Shown: positions 1-6,857 of the stretch, one piece after another
Layout: the number at the start of each line of letters is the position of its first letter
Position numbering within the stretch: position 1 is the first letter of the stretch
Origin: JBGPHT01 sp041484525
GTDB lineage: Bacteria > Acidobacteriota > Terriglobia > Bryobacterales > Bryobacteraceae
DNA length: 24,328 nt
Assembly (NCBI GenBank): GCA_041484525.1
Contig: JBGPHT010000113.1
Location: 1 to 24,328, forward strand
Direction: 5' to 3'
The notes under the pieces: model-generated
Databases searched by the model: none
What the model was told of the DNA's origin: nothing
The model's input: only the letters and a program-made list of their open reading frames with translations
Program-made: the position numbers and the translations under genes

Positions 1-402
1 GAATTAGACGCACGCGCGTCTGCGCTGAACGATATGCGCAGCCAACTGGACACTGCACTCGCCAACATGGAGGACATGGCGCGACGGGCCTCTATCTTAG
101 AACAAGCCGCCGACGAACGCCTGGCTGGCATGCACGAGAAGGATCAGGCCATTTCGAAACTCACGGTCGAATCAGACGCACGCGCGTCTGCGCTGAACGA
201 TATGCGCAGCCAGTTGGACACTGCACTCGCCAACATGGAGGACATGGCGCGACGGGCCTCTATCTTAGAACAAGCCGCCGGCGAACGCCTGGCTGGCATG
301 CACGAGAAGGATCAGGCCATTTCGAAACTCACGGTCGAATTAGACGCACGCGCATCTGCGCTGAACGATATGCGCAGCCAACTGGACACTGCCTTGGCCA
401 AG
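1..402 (+). repeat. 168-bp tandem repeat, at least 2.4 copies, in frame
   Basis: Copies start at 1, 169 and 337; the third diverges after about 402. Copies 1 and 2 differ at only a handful of positions over 168 bp (for example near 5, 21-23 and 111 of the unit), including synonymous changes. Unit length is 56 codons, i.e. eight coiled-coil heptads. The near-identity at DNA level points to recent duplication or ongoing homogenisation, and the array probably continues to the left of the window. Confidence 0.95.
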
Positions 403-615
403 ACCTGCCAGCAGCACCAACAGGCTGCCAAACTGCAGCAGGCGATGGCAGAGTTGGAACAGCGAGCAAACCAACTTCAGGGCAACCTGGAACGCCTTCT
501 GGCTGACAATAGTACGCTTCGCCAGCAGAATCGGGTATTGCAAAACGAGCCCTTGTTCGGCTATCTGAACCGACGACTTCGTGGTGGCGGTGCAGGAACA
601 GGCAACAAGCCCTAA
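1..615 (+). CDS. Coiled-coil repeat protein, C-terminal part (5' end outside window)
   Basis: The frame is open from base 1 to a TAA at 613-615, so this is the C-terminal 204 residues of a longer protein. Almost the whole stretch is predicted alpha-helical coiled coil, rich in Leu, Ala, Glu, Gln and Arg. It contains two complete 56-residue repeats and the start of a third; 56 residues is exactly eight heptads, so the heptad phase is preserved across repeats. After the repeats comes a Gln-rich helix (roughly residues 135-180), then a short basic, Gly-rich tail. No catalytic domain is visible in the part seen. Coiled coils of this kind often sit at the end of glycosyltransferases or methyltransferases in surface-polysaccharide loci, and the next gene is a glycosyltransferase, but the function here is unknown. 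The ATG at 34 is internal to a repeat and is not the true start. Confidence 0.8.
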   Translation, partial: ELDARASALNDMRSQLDTALANMEDMARRASILEQAADERLAGMHEKDQAISKLTVESDARASALNDMRSQLDTALANMEDMARRASILEQAAGERLAGMHEKDQAISKLTVELDARASALNDMRSQLDTALAKTCQQHQQAAKLQQAMAELEQRANQLQGNLERLLADNSTLRQQNRVLQNEPLFGYLNRRLRGGGAGTGNKP

Positions 616-940
616 CCTGAACGAACCTCGAAAACGCAACCTTGACGGACGACACAGGGTGACGGCGTGCCGGGCCATCGCGGGTAGTCTGATCTTGCCA
701 GATACTCGTGGATCTGCCTGGATGCGCAGCGGCACGTACGCGAATTGTCGCCGTTGAAACGCCACCTGCACGGATTCATTTGCTCCTACCAGCATGAGAT
801 TCGACGGAACCAGGGCGGCTTAAATTGGAACGGGCCCTGCCCTTCGAGGCTCGCAGCCCGATTTTGCCCTGCTAACATTCAAAGGTGTACTGGTTGGCAG
901 GTTGCCTTCCGGCGCGGGCGGCTACTGGCGTCTGACTACA
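616..940 (+). other. Intergenic region without a recognisable gene
   Basis: About 325 bp separate the coiled-coil gene from the ATG of the glycosyltransferase. Short frames exist in several directions but none gives a recognisable protein. No convincing promoter, terminator or RNA gene was seen. Confidence 0.5.
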
Positions 941-2254
941 ATGGAAGCGACGGTTCTGATCCCCACCCATACTCACGGCGAAACGCTCCGATACGCAGTG
1001 TCCAGTGTGCAAGGCCAGACCATGCAGGATTTCGAGATCCTGATCGTGGGCGACGGCGTTCCAGAAGTGACTCGCGATCTGGTTTCCGATCTGGCCGGGG
1101 CTGATCCCCGAATCCGGTTTTTCGATTTCCCGAAAGGTGCAAGAAACGGCGAACTGCATCGCCACGCGGTCCTGGCGAACGCCCGCGGACGGTGCGTATG
1201 CTACCTCTCTGACGACGATCTCTGGCTCCCGTCCCATCTCGAACATCTGACCGGCCTTCTGAAGCGGGCCGATCTGGCCAGCGCGGGCTGTATGGTGATC
1301 GACCCATCTGAGGAGGCGATGATACTGGCCTTCGATCTCAACCATCCCCTGGATCGCGAGTGGCTGGAGACAAGTCGATCGGGTTTCAGCCTGTCATCTG
1401 GAGGGCATACATTGGACGCTTATCGCCGCCTCCCGTATGGTTGGCGGACGACCCCGGAAGGGATCCATACCGACACATTCATGTGGCAACAGTTCCTGGA
1501 TCAGCCGTGGTGTAAATGCGCAAGCACGGCGCGGCCTACCGTGCTGCGGTTTGCGGCGCAGGCCTGGGATACCCAGCCGCGCGAAAAGCGGTTGGACGCA
1601 CTCGACCGATGGCTGCGCCGCGTCTCTAAACCAGGCGGCGAGGCGGACCTTGCCTGGTCCGTTGTGGAATCGATGGGCGGCCCTTCCACGCATCCTTCCG
1701 CACAGGTGCGCCATTCGCGGTTCAATCCGAACCCTGACTATCCTGAATACGTCCTGGGAGAGAAAATCGAGTTTCCCGCCTCCAGCAGTGGATCGCAGTA
1801 TCTTTCCTGGGGCTGGTCCATCCTGGAGGGTTGGGGGGGCTGGAGCGATGGAGAGGAAGCGCGGATTACTCTCGCGCCGCGCACTTCTCCGAAGGGTAGT
1901 TTGACTTTGGAATTGAGTTTCTTGATTTTCCGAAGTCCCAATCAACCGCCGATCGACATCGAGCTGATAGCCAACGGCCGTTCCGTCGCTCGGTGGAATC
2001 GATTCGAAGACGGCGTTCTCCTTCGCTCCGTGGAACTCCCGGCCGCCCCACAGTTCGACCTTCGATTCTTGATTCCACAAGCCATCCCCGCCCATCGGGT
2101 GGCGGACACCACGGATCATCGCCGTTTGGGTATGGGTTTACTCAGTCTGCGCATTTGCTCGACGCCGTACTTCGAAGACCCGCGTGAGCTAGACACCCAA
2201 GTTGCGCTGGCGGAGGAAGAGGGATTCGAACCCCCGAGCGAGTTACCCCGCTAA
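941..2254 (+). CDS. Glycosyltransferase family 2 protein with C-terminal beta-rich domain
   Basis: The N-terminal ~220 residues form a GT-A fold: the first strand reads TVLIPTHTHGETL, followed by YAVSSVQGQTMQDFEILIVGDG, and the metal/nucleotide-sugar site is the acidic SDDDLW motif. Such enzymes move a sugar from a nucleotide sugar to an acceptor in surface polysaccharide assembly at the cytoplasmic membrane. From about residue 255 to 420 there is a second, beta-rich domain with the pattern GWSILEGWGGWSDGEEARI and a late RRLGMGLLSLRI; similar domains accompany glycosyltransferases of polysaccharide loci. The ATG at 941 is preferred to the upstream TTG at 902 because it directly precedes the conserved first strand; no strong Shine-Dalgarno is visible. 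The last ~15 codons are not normal protein: they are the antisense of tRNA-Ser, and the stop lies inside that gene. The native C-terminus may therefore have been lost. Confidence 0.8.
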   Translation: MEATVLIPTHTHGETLRYAVSSVQGQTMQDFEILIVGDGVPEVTRDLVSDLAGADPRIRFFDFPKGARNGELHRHAVLANARGRCVCYLSDDDLWLPSHLEHLTGLLKRADLASAGCMVIDPSEEAMILAFDLNHPLDREWLETSRSGFSLSSGGHTLDAYRRLPYGWRTTPEGIHTDTFMWQQFLDQPWCKCASTARPTVLRFAAQAWDTQPREKRLDALDRWLRRVSKPGGEADLAWSVVESMGGPSTHPSAQVRHSRFNPNPDYPEYVLGEKIEFPASSSGSQYLSWGWSILEGWGGWSDGEEARITLAPRTSPKGSLTLELSFLIFRSPNQPPIDIELIANGRSVARWNRFEDGVLLRSVELPAAPQFDLRFLIPQAIPAHRVADTTDHRRLGMGLLSLRICSTPYFEDPRELDTQVALAEEEGFEPPSELPR

Positions 2255-2297
2255 CGGTTTTCAAGACCGCCGCCTTCAACCACTCGGCCATTCCTCC
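2208..2297 (-). tRNA. tRNA-Ser (anticodon UGA)
   Basis: Read on the minus strand, the gene begins GGAGGAA (2297-2291) and closes with TTCCTCC, discriminator G and an encoded CCA (2208-2210), giving a perfect 7-bp acceptor stem. The anticodon loop is CTTGAAA with anticodon TGA at 2263-2261, which reads UCA serine codons. The long variable arm (AGCG...CGCT) and the 90-nt length are typical of class II tRNA-Ser. The T-loop TTCGAAT is present. It lies 8 bp beyond the stop of the DUF421 gene on the same strand, and its 3' half is overlapped by the glycosyltransferase frame from the other direction. Confidence 0.97.
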
Positions 2298-2305
2298 GAT
2301 CCTTA

Positions 2306-2920
2306 TTATAAGGTGTGCGGGTCAGGCCTTGCCGGTTCGCCGGCCAACCGCGCCAGCCGGGTATCGATCGCATCCAGGCGGCGCAGCAGCTCCTGGTGCT
2401 GGAGTTCTTCGACCGGCGGATCCGTGCGCTGGATGAAGAACGTGCCGCCTGGCTCGAGAACGCAGCGCTCCACCTCTTCCAGACCGGAAAAGCCCTGGCG
2501 GTGGAGGACCGTAACCAGCTCGGCGCGCGTCAGCAACTCCTTGGCCAATGCGCCCTTGACGAGCTTGCCGTGTTCCACCAGGACGGTCGGCTTGCCCTCG
2601 AACCACTGGTCCAGGCGGCGGTGACGGAAAAGATACCGTACCACAAGGTAATTGACGACCAGCAGCGTCACGGCGCCGATGATGCCGCCCGTCAGGGAGT
2701 TGTCGTTGCCGATGATGGCATTTTGCACGGTGTTGGAAAGGCTGAGCAGCACCACCAGGTCGAACGGATTGAGCTGCGCCAACTCGCGCTTTCCGAAAAT
2801 CCTGAGCAGGACCACCAGTGCGACGTACACTATGACGGGTCGGAGCACCTTCGCAATGAGCGGCGCGCCCATGGCAAAAATGTCGTGCCACATGTCTTTT
2901 GACAGCACCCATTCGGGCAT
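2306..2920 (-). CDS. DUF421 (YetF/YdfR-type) membrane protein
   Basis: A 204-residue protein with three hydrophobic N-terminal helices (about residues 15-90) and a soluble C-terminal domain. The conserved signatures of the DUF421 family are visible: LRIFGKRELAQLNPFDLVVL after the first helix, SLSNTVQNAIIG in the next, and FEGKPTVLVEHGKLV opening the C-terminal domain, then ELLTRAELVTVLHRQGF. The cellular role of the family is unknown; Bacillus YetF-type members are membrane proteins linked to spore or stress physiology. The ATG at 2920 has a good Shine-Dalgarno (GGAGGG) 6-7 nt upstream. It is divergent from dnaB, and tRNA-Ser follows almost at once, so gene and tRNA may share a transcript. 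Confidence 0.92.
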   Translation of the reverse strand: MPEWVLSKDMWHDIFAMGAPLIAKVLRPVIVYVALVVLLRIFGKRELAQLNPFDLVVLLSLSNTVQNAIIGNDNSLTGGIIGAVTLLVVNYLVVRYLFRHRRLDQWFEGKPTVLVEHGKLVKGALAKELLTRAELVTVLHRQGFSGLEEVERCVLEPGGTFFIQRTDPPVEELQHQELLRRLDAIDTRLARLAGEPARPDPHTL

Positions 2921-3171
2921 TCACTTCCCTCCTACCTGCCGATTATCGCCGGAAGGGAGGCACCACAGAGAAAAGCTGTCCAAGAACTGTGGATATTTGC
3001 GGGCCTCTGCGGAAATCAGGTTGGGGCACGCTGATGACAAAGCAGTTCTGGAGAGAGGTCGTTACGGTCTTCCGCGCCCGGTTTATCCGAAACGTAAACG
3101 ACACAAAACGGAGCTCAAATAATATTTATGCGCCGCCGAGGTTGGTGCGGCTAAGCTAGTTCATTCACGCC

Positions 3172-4542
3172 ATGTCCGGGACCAACGCCAACGCGATCGA
3201 CAAAGGTCTGCCGACGAATGTCGATGCCGAACGATTCGTACTCGGCTCGATTCTACTGGACGATAGTTTCTACGTCCAGGCCGCCGGCACGCTCGAGCCG
3301 GACGACTTCAGCCTGGAGAAGCATCGCCGCATTTTCAAACGCATGGGCGATCTGCAGGAGCGGGGCGAAAAGATCGACCGCGTGACTGTCGCCAACGAGC
3401 TGATGAAGTTTAACGAGCTCGAGGCCTGCGACGGGCTCAGCTATCTGGTTTCGCTCGACGACGGCCTGCCGCTGATTCCGAATCTCGACAGCTACTTTCG
3501 GATCGTGAAGGACAAGGCGCTGCTGCGCCGCATCATCTTCGCCTCGCAGCACATGATGAACCGGGCCCTGCTGGCCGAAGAGCAGCCGGACGAGATTCTG
3601 GCGGGCGCCGAAGACACGCTGCTCAAGCTGGGTGATGCGCGCGTGAAGGCGGGCCTGCTGAACGCACAGCAGATCCTGCAGGATTACGAGGGCGGCATCA
3701 GCGCCTTCCTCGACCCCAGTAAGCGGATCAAAGGCCTCAGCACGGGGTTCGCCAAGTTCGACGAGATGACCGGCGGCATGCATGGCGGCGATCTGTTCAT
3801 CGTGGCGGCCCGCCCATCGATGGGCAAGACGGCGCTGGCGTTGAACATCGCGCAGCACGTGGCCCTCAAGCTGAAGCAGACGGTGGCCGTCTTTTCGCTC
3901 GAGATGTCGAAGGAGTCGCTGCTCACCCGCATGCTGTGCGCTGCCGCGCGCGTCGATAGCCAGCGGTTCCGCGCCGGATACCTGAGCCAGGACGAGCGTC
4001 GCAAACTCAACCAGGCGCTGCACGAGCTGGTGGAAGCGCCGCTCTATATCGACGACACGCCAGGCGTGCACCTGATGGACATGCATGCCAAGCTGCGGCG
4101 GTTGCAGGCGGAGCGGCACCACATCGGACTGGTGATCGTCGATTACCTTCAGTTGATGACTGGCCGCGGACGATTCGAGAACCGCAACCAGGAGGTCAGC
4201 GCGCTCTCGCGCGGCATGAAGATGCTGGCGAAGGAATTAAATGTTCCGGTGATGGTGCTTTCCCAGTTGAGCCGCGCCGTGGAAACGCGTCAGGGCGACC
4301 ACCGTCCGCAACTCAGCGACCTGCGTGACTCGGGATCGATCGAGCAGGATGCCGACCTGGTTGCGTTCATCTTCCGGGAAGAGGTTTATCACCGCGACCG
4401 CGAAGATTTGCGCGGGCTGGCGGAGCTGATCCTGGCGAAACAGCGCAATGGGCCTGTAGGTACCGTGAACCTGGTGTTCCTGCATTCGCAGACGAAGTTT
4501 GAGAATCGAGCCGAGGACACGGGCGAATTGCCGGAGGAGTAG
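3172..4542 (+). CDS. dnaB: Replicative DNA helicase DnaB
   Basis: A 456-residue protein of normal length for DnaB, the hexameric 5'-3' helicase that unwinds DNA at the replication fork and loads primase. The N-terminal helical domain (about 10-150) starts PTNVDAERFVLGSILLDD. After the linker helix comes the RecA-like ATPase domain: GLSTGFAKFDEMTGGMHGGD, Walker A ARPSMGKT at about 213-220 (Ala replaces the more usual Gly at its first position), the FSLEMSKESLLTRML stretch, Walker B LVIVDYLQLM, and the SQLSRAVETR and LRDSGSIEQDADLV motifs near the C-terminus. The ATG at 3172 gives the expected N-terminus. The gene appears monocistronic: the next gene is convergent, 18 bp away. No intein is present. 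Confidence 0.97.
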   Translation: MSGTNANAIDKGLPTNVDAERFVLGSILLDDSFYVQAAGTLEPDDFSLEKHRRIFKRMGDLQERGEKIDRVTVANELMKFNELEACDGLSYLVSLDDGLPLIPNLDSYFRIVKDKALLRRIIFASQHMMNRALLAEEQPDEILAGAEDTLLKLGDARVKAGLLNAQQILQDYEGGISAFLDPSKRIKGLSTGFAKFDEMTGGMHGGDLFIVAARPSMGKTALALNIAQHVALKLKQTVAVFSLEMSKESLLTRMLCAAARVDSQRFRAGYLSQDERRKLNQALHELVEAPLYIDDTPGVHLMDMHAKLRRLQAERHHIGLVIVDYLQLMTGRGRFENRNQEVSALSRGMKMLAKELNVPVMVLSQLSRAVETRQGDHRPQLSDLRDSGSIEQDADLVAFIFREEVYHRDREDLRGLAELILAKQRNGPVGTVNLVFLHSQTKFENRAEDTGELPEE

Positions 4543-4560
4543 CGGCCTGCGCCGCGTGCT

Positions 4561-5154
4561 TCAGCGCACGACGAATAACTCCCCCTGCACGAATCCTACG
4601 CTGCGGATCTGGTCCCGAAGTATGCTGTACTTCACCGAGCTGGCAGCGTCTCGCAGTTGGCCGGTTTCGGCCGTCGTGAACTCGCGGAGGTAGCGGTCGG
4701 CGCGCTCACGGTAGGAGTAGCTGGCGTAAGCCGCGGGTGAGGCGCTCACCACTTGCATCAGCAGGTCCCAAAAGCTTTGGCGTTGGAAGAGCGGCTTGCG
4801 CGCTGCCGCTTCGTGCGGAATCTCGATGGTTTGCCGGCCGCCGCGCAGGAGGGTGCGGACGCAGCGCCCGGCGGCAAAGGGGCGCGAGGGGTCGGGATCG
4901 GGGAAGGTCGCGAGCAGGTCGCGCAGGCCGTCGGCATCGGCTTCCCATCCCGCCCAGCGGAAGCGCGAGGCGCCGCTCACCAGGGTTCCGCGCTTCAGCA
5001 GGTCGCGGATTCTCGGTTCATCCTTGCCGGTGAGCCCGAGAATGTGCTCCACCAGTTCGCGCATTGGAAGCTCCTGGACCACCACCGGACTGAGCGAGAT
5101 GGACTCGGCGGCTTCGGAACTGAGTTTGACGCGAACGATGGGCGGGAGCGGCAT
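4561..5154 (-). CDS. Conserved-looking hypothetical protein
   Basis: A 197-residue soluble protein, not recognised. It begins VRVKLSSEAAESISLSPVVVQEL, followed by a helical stretch (MRELVEHILGLTGKDEPRIRDLLKRG) and a segment FRWAGWEADADGLRDLLATFPDPDP with many charged and aromatic residues. There is no signal peptide, membrane helix or cysteine motif. The middle GTLVSGASRFRWAGW could fit a small nucleic-acid or ligand-binding fold, but this is only an impression. AAAGG lies about 7 nt upstream of the ATG at 5154. The gene is divergent from the small protein at 5188, with only 33 bp between the start codons, so their promoters must overlap each other or the coding regions. Confidence 0.7.
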   Translation of the reverse strand: MPLPPIVRVKLSSEAAESISLSPVVVQELPMRELVEHILGLTGKDEPRIRDLLKRGTLVSGASRFRWAGWEADADGLRDLLATFPDPDPSRPFAAGRCVRTLLRGGRQTIEIPHEAAARKPLFQRQSFWDLLMQVVSASPAAYASYSYRERADRYLREFTTAETGQLRDAASSVKYSILRDQIRSVGFVQGELFVVR

Positions 5155-5187
5155 CCGGTACCTTTTGTTTCACGCTAGCATAGGTGC

Positions 5188-5463
5188 GTGACCGCCCTCG
5201 AGAAAGTGCAGGCCGAGGCGCGCCGCTACGAGCACGCCATGCTGCAGTTCTCGGCGCGCGAGCACAACGGCGCCATCGAGCTGGTGATCGAGCTCAAGGA
5301 CCCCGGCCTGAAACTGCACACCTACTACGCCCCCGTCCACCTGCGCGACATCGAGCATCCGCAATTCCCATGGACGTTCCAGCGCTACCTCTACGACTGC
5401 ATGCACGATTACCTGGTCGAAATGTTCATCCGCACGCCCCAGAACCGGGACTCGCCGGCATGA
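5188..5463 (+). CDS. Small conserved-looking hypothetical protein, coupled to the methyltransferase
   Basis: A 91-residue acidic protein from a GTG start. It opens with a helix (ALEKVQAEARRYEHAML) and continues with beta-like segments IELVIELKDPGL and HTYYAPVHLRDI, then an aromatic-rich end (FPWTFQRYLYDCMHDYLVEMF). I do not recognise a named family. Its TGA overlaps the ATG of the following MidA-like methyltransferase (ATGA at 5460-5463), so the two are translationally coupled and may work together. The start is not certain: the Shine-Dalgarno before GTG 5188 is weak, and another GTG lies at 5184 in a different frame. The preserved frame, codon use like its neighbours, and the tight overlap argue that it is real. 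Confidence 0.75.
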   Translation: MTALEKVQAEARRYEHAMLQFSAREHNGAIELVIELKDPGLKLHTYYAPVHLRDIEHPQFPWTFQRYLYDCMHDYLVEMFIRTPQNRDSPA

Positions 5464-6500
5464 CAGCGGCGGGCGAGGTGCTGGAGGCGGAGATCCGCCG
5501 CGGCGGTCCGGTTCCCTTCCGCCGCTTCATGGAGGTGGCGCTCTACCATCCCGAGCACGGATACTACCGGCGGCAGCGCGACCCGTTCGGCAAGGAGGGC
5601 GACTTCTTCACCGCGGAGCAGATGCAGCCGGTATTCGGACTGCTGATCGCGGCGCGCATCCGCCAGCTTCACGGCGATCTGGGCTCGCCCGCGGACTTCA
5701 CCGTGGTGGAACTCGGCGCGGGCCGGCGTGAGATGGCGAACAATTTGAGCCAATGGCGGTACATTCCGATCGACGTCGACTCGGGCGTTCTGCCCGTGAG
5801 CTTCCACGGCGTCGTGTTCTCGAACGAGTTCTTCGACGCCCTTCCCGTGGAGGTATCGGTGTACCGCGGCGGCGCGTTCCGCGAGCAGCTCGTCGGTTTC
5901 GCCGATGGCGTCTTCCGCTGGGAGGCCGGCGATCCGGTCCGCGCGGAAGTGGAGCATTACCTCCGGTCCTATTTTCCTCCGCCGGAAGAAGACCGCTGGT
6001 ATGAAGCCAATCTCGCGGCGCTCGGGTGGCTCGAGCGCGCGGCCCATATCCTCACGCATGGGTACCTGTTAACCATCGATTACGGTTTTACACGCCATGA
6101 GTCAACAAGGTTTCCCGCCGGCACGTTGATGGGCTACCGCCGCCACACGGCGCGTGAGAACGTACTCGAAGACCCGGGCGACCGCGACATCACGGCCCAC
6201 GTAAACTTCACGGCGCTCGAAGAAGCGGGCGCGGGATTTGGACTCGTGACGGAACGCTTCGAGACGCTGACGCAGACGCTGTTGGCGGCGGGCGAAGAGG
6301 ACCAGTTCGCTTCGGTACTTCAAGCGAGCGACGCGAAGGGCGAACTGCGCCGGCGCATGCAGCTCAAGACGCTGTTGTTCGGCATGGGCGAGACGTTCCG
6401 GGTTCTGCTGCAGCGGAAGGGGCGGGAGGGGGAAGAGGAAAACCGGATAGAAAAGTCTCTAACAATGAAAAAGGCCCCGAAAACCGGGGCCTCGGAGTGA
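5460..6500 (+). CDS. SAM-dependent methyltransferase, MidA/NDUFAF7 family
   Basis: A 346-residue protein starting at the ATG that overlaps the previous stop. The family signature FMEVALYHPEHGYY is at residues 24-37, followed by GDFFTAEQMQPVFGLLIA. The SAM-binding motif I is VVELGAGRREM, then VVFSNEFFDALPVEV and GYLLTIDYGF, and the C-terminal half carries GTLMGYRRH and ITAHVNFTALEEAG. Mitochondrial NDUFAF7 methylates an arginine of complex I subunit NDUFS2; bacterial targets are not established. Ordinary similarity seems to end near LLQRKG; the last ~25 residues (Glu/Lys-rich) are read through the terminator of the convergent small gene and are unlikely to be conserved. Confidence 0.88.
   Translation: MTAAGEVLEAEIRRGGPVPFRRFMEVALYHPEHGYYRRQRDPFGKEGDFFTAEQMQPVFGLLIAARIRQLHGDLGSPADFTVVELGAGRREMANNLSQWRYIPIDVDSGVLPVSFHGVVFSNEFFDALPVEVSVYRGGAFREQLVGFADGVFRWEAGDPVRAEVEHYLRSYFPPPEEDRWYEANLAALGWLERAAHILTHGYLLTIDYGFTRHESTRFPAGTLMGYRRHTARENVLEDPGDRDITAHVNFTALEEAGAGFGLVTERFETLTQTLLAAGEEDQFASVLQASDAKGELRRRMQLKTLLFGMGETFRVLLQRKGREGEEENRIEKSLTMKKAPKTGASE
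6468..6492 (-). terminator. Intrinsic terminator of the small Lys-rich gene
   Basis: On the minus strand an 8-bp perfect stem (AGGCCCCG/CGGGGCCT, loop GTTTT) is followed directly by five T residues (A5 at 6468-6472 of the plus strand). There is no T-run on the plus strand, so it serves leftward transcription. It lies about 45 bp past the stop of the small gene and inside the 3' end of the convergent methyltransferase gene. A weaker 5-bp hairpin (6513-6527) lies between. Confidence 0.85.
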
Positions 6501-6536
6501 AACCTGTTTGCTGCCCTTCTTCAGGGCGCGCCCAAG

Positions 6537-6599
6537 CTACTTCTTTTTCTTCGGAGCAGCTTTCTTTTTCGGGGCGGCTTTCTTCGTTGCGCTCTTCAT
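6537..6599 (-). CDS. 20-residue Lys/Ala/Pro-rich basic peptide
   Basis: The ATG at 6599 opens a 20-codon frame ending in TAG at 6537-6539: MKSATKKAAPKKKAAPKKKK. Ten of twenty residues are lysine, with an AAPKKK repeat like the tail of histone H1 or bacterial HC1-type DNA-binding proteins. Support for expression is unusually complete for so short a frame: a near-consensus promoter (6655-6683), a 5' hairpin (6626-6645), a Shine-Dalgarno AGGGAG about 9 nt before the ATG, and an intrinsic terminator (6468-6492). It could be a nucleic-acid-binding micropeptide, or a leader/marker for a small RNA whose role is not coding. No family is recognised, and no cysteine, signal or membrane segment is present. 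Confidence 0.7.
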   Translation of the reverse strand: MKSATKKAAPKKKAAPKKKK

Positions 6600-6625
6600 C
6601 GATTGATTCTCCCTAACATCAAATT

Positions 6626-6645
6626 TTGCGATTCGAAAATCGCAA
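6626..6645 (-). promoter_or_regulatory. Perfect 8-bp inverted repeat in the 5' leader of the small gene
   Basis: TTGCGATT (6626-6633) and AATCGCAA (6638-6645) are exact inverted repeats around a CGAA centre. With the predicted start of transcription near 6648, the repeat would lie at about +3 to +22. It can be read as an RNA hairpin protecting the 5' end or as an operator for a dimeric repressor; the sequence alone does not decide. Confidence 0.65.
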
Positions 6646-6654
6646 TGTGATTCA

Positions 6655-6683
6655 TATATAAGGTTGTTCGCGGCGAAAGTCAA
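6655..6683 (-). promoter_or_regulatory. Sigma-70-type promoter of the small Lys-rich gene
   Basis: On the minus strand TTGACT (6683-6678) is separated by exactly 17 bp from TATATA (6660-6655). The -35 box matches consensus at five of six positions and the -10 at four. The surrounding sequence is AT-rich in an otherwise GC-rich region, which marks it further. Confidence 0.75.
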
Positions 6684-6773
6684 GAAAAAAATGCACGTTC
6701 GACTGCGTTTCGGCTTCTATCGGGTTGCGTGCTCGCGCGCATTCGCGAAACGGAATCTGCGCGCAGCTAAATC

Positions 6774-6803
6774 TTGATCGCGGCCTCGCCTCGTATATAA
6801 AAT
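6774..6803 (+). promoter_or_regulatory. Candidate promoter of the ECF sigma / anti-sigma operon
   Basis: TTGATC (6774-6779) is followed after 16 bp by TATAAA (6796-6801), in a short AT-rich island. The leader that follows (about 6810-6857) includes a GC-rich hairpin (GACCG near 6817 with CGGTC at 6838-6842) and GGAG at 6846-6849, 8 nt before the sigma factor start. This looks like a housekeeping-type promoter rather than an obvious ECF one. Confidence 0.5.
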
Positions 6804-6857
6804 GAGACGCGCCCAAAGACCGCCGCCCTCGCGGCTTCGGTCCGCGGAGATGACCTG

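Noticed and set aside
1..402. Possible CRISPR array
   Set aside because: Units are 168 bp, adjoining and in a coding frame; there are no short repeats with unique spacers.
340..795. A 151-codon minus-strand frame over the coiled-coil gene
   Set aside because: It is antisense to the repeats and has no recognisable domain or start signal.
2203..2254. C-terminal peptide EEEGFEPPSELPR of the glycosyltransferase as a protein motif
   Set aside because: It is the translated antisense of the tRNA-Ser 3' half, a well-known artefact.
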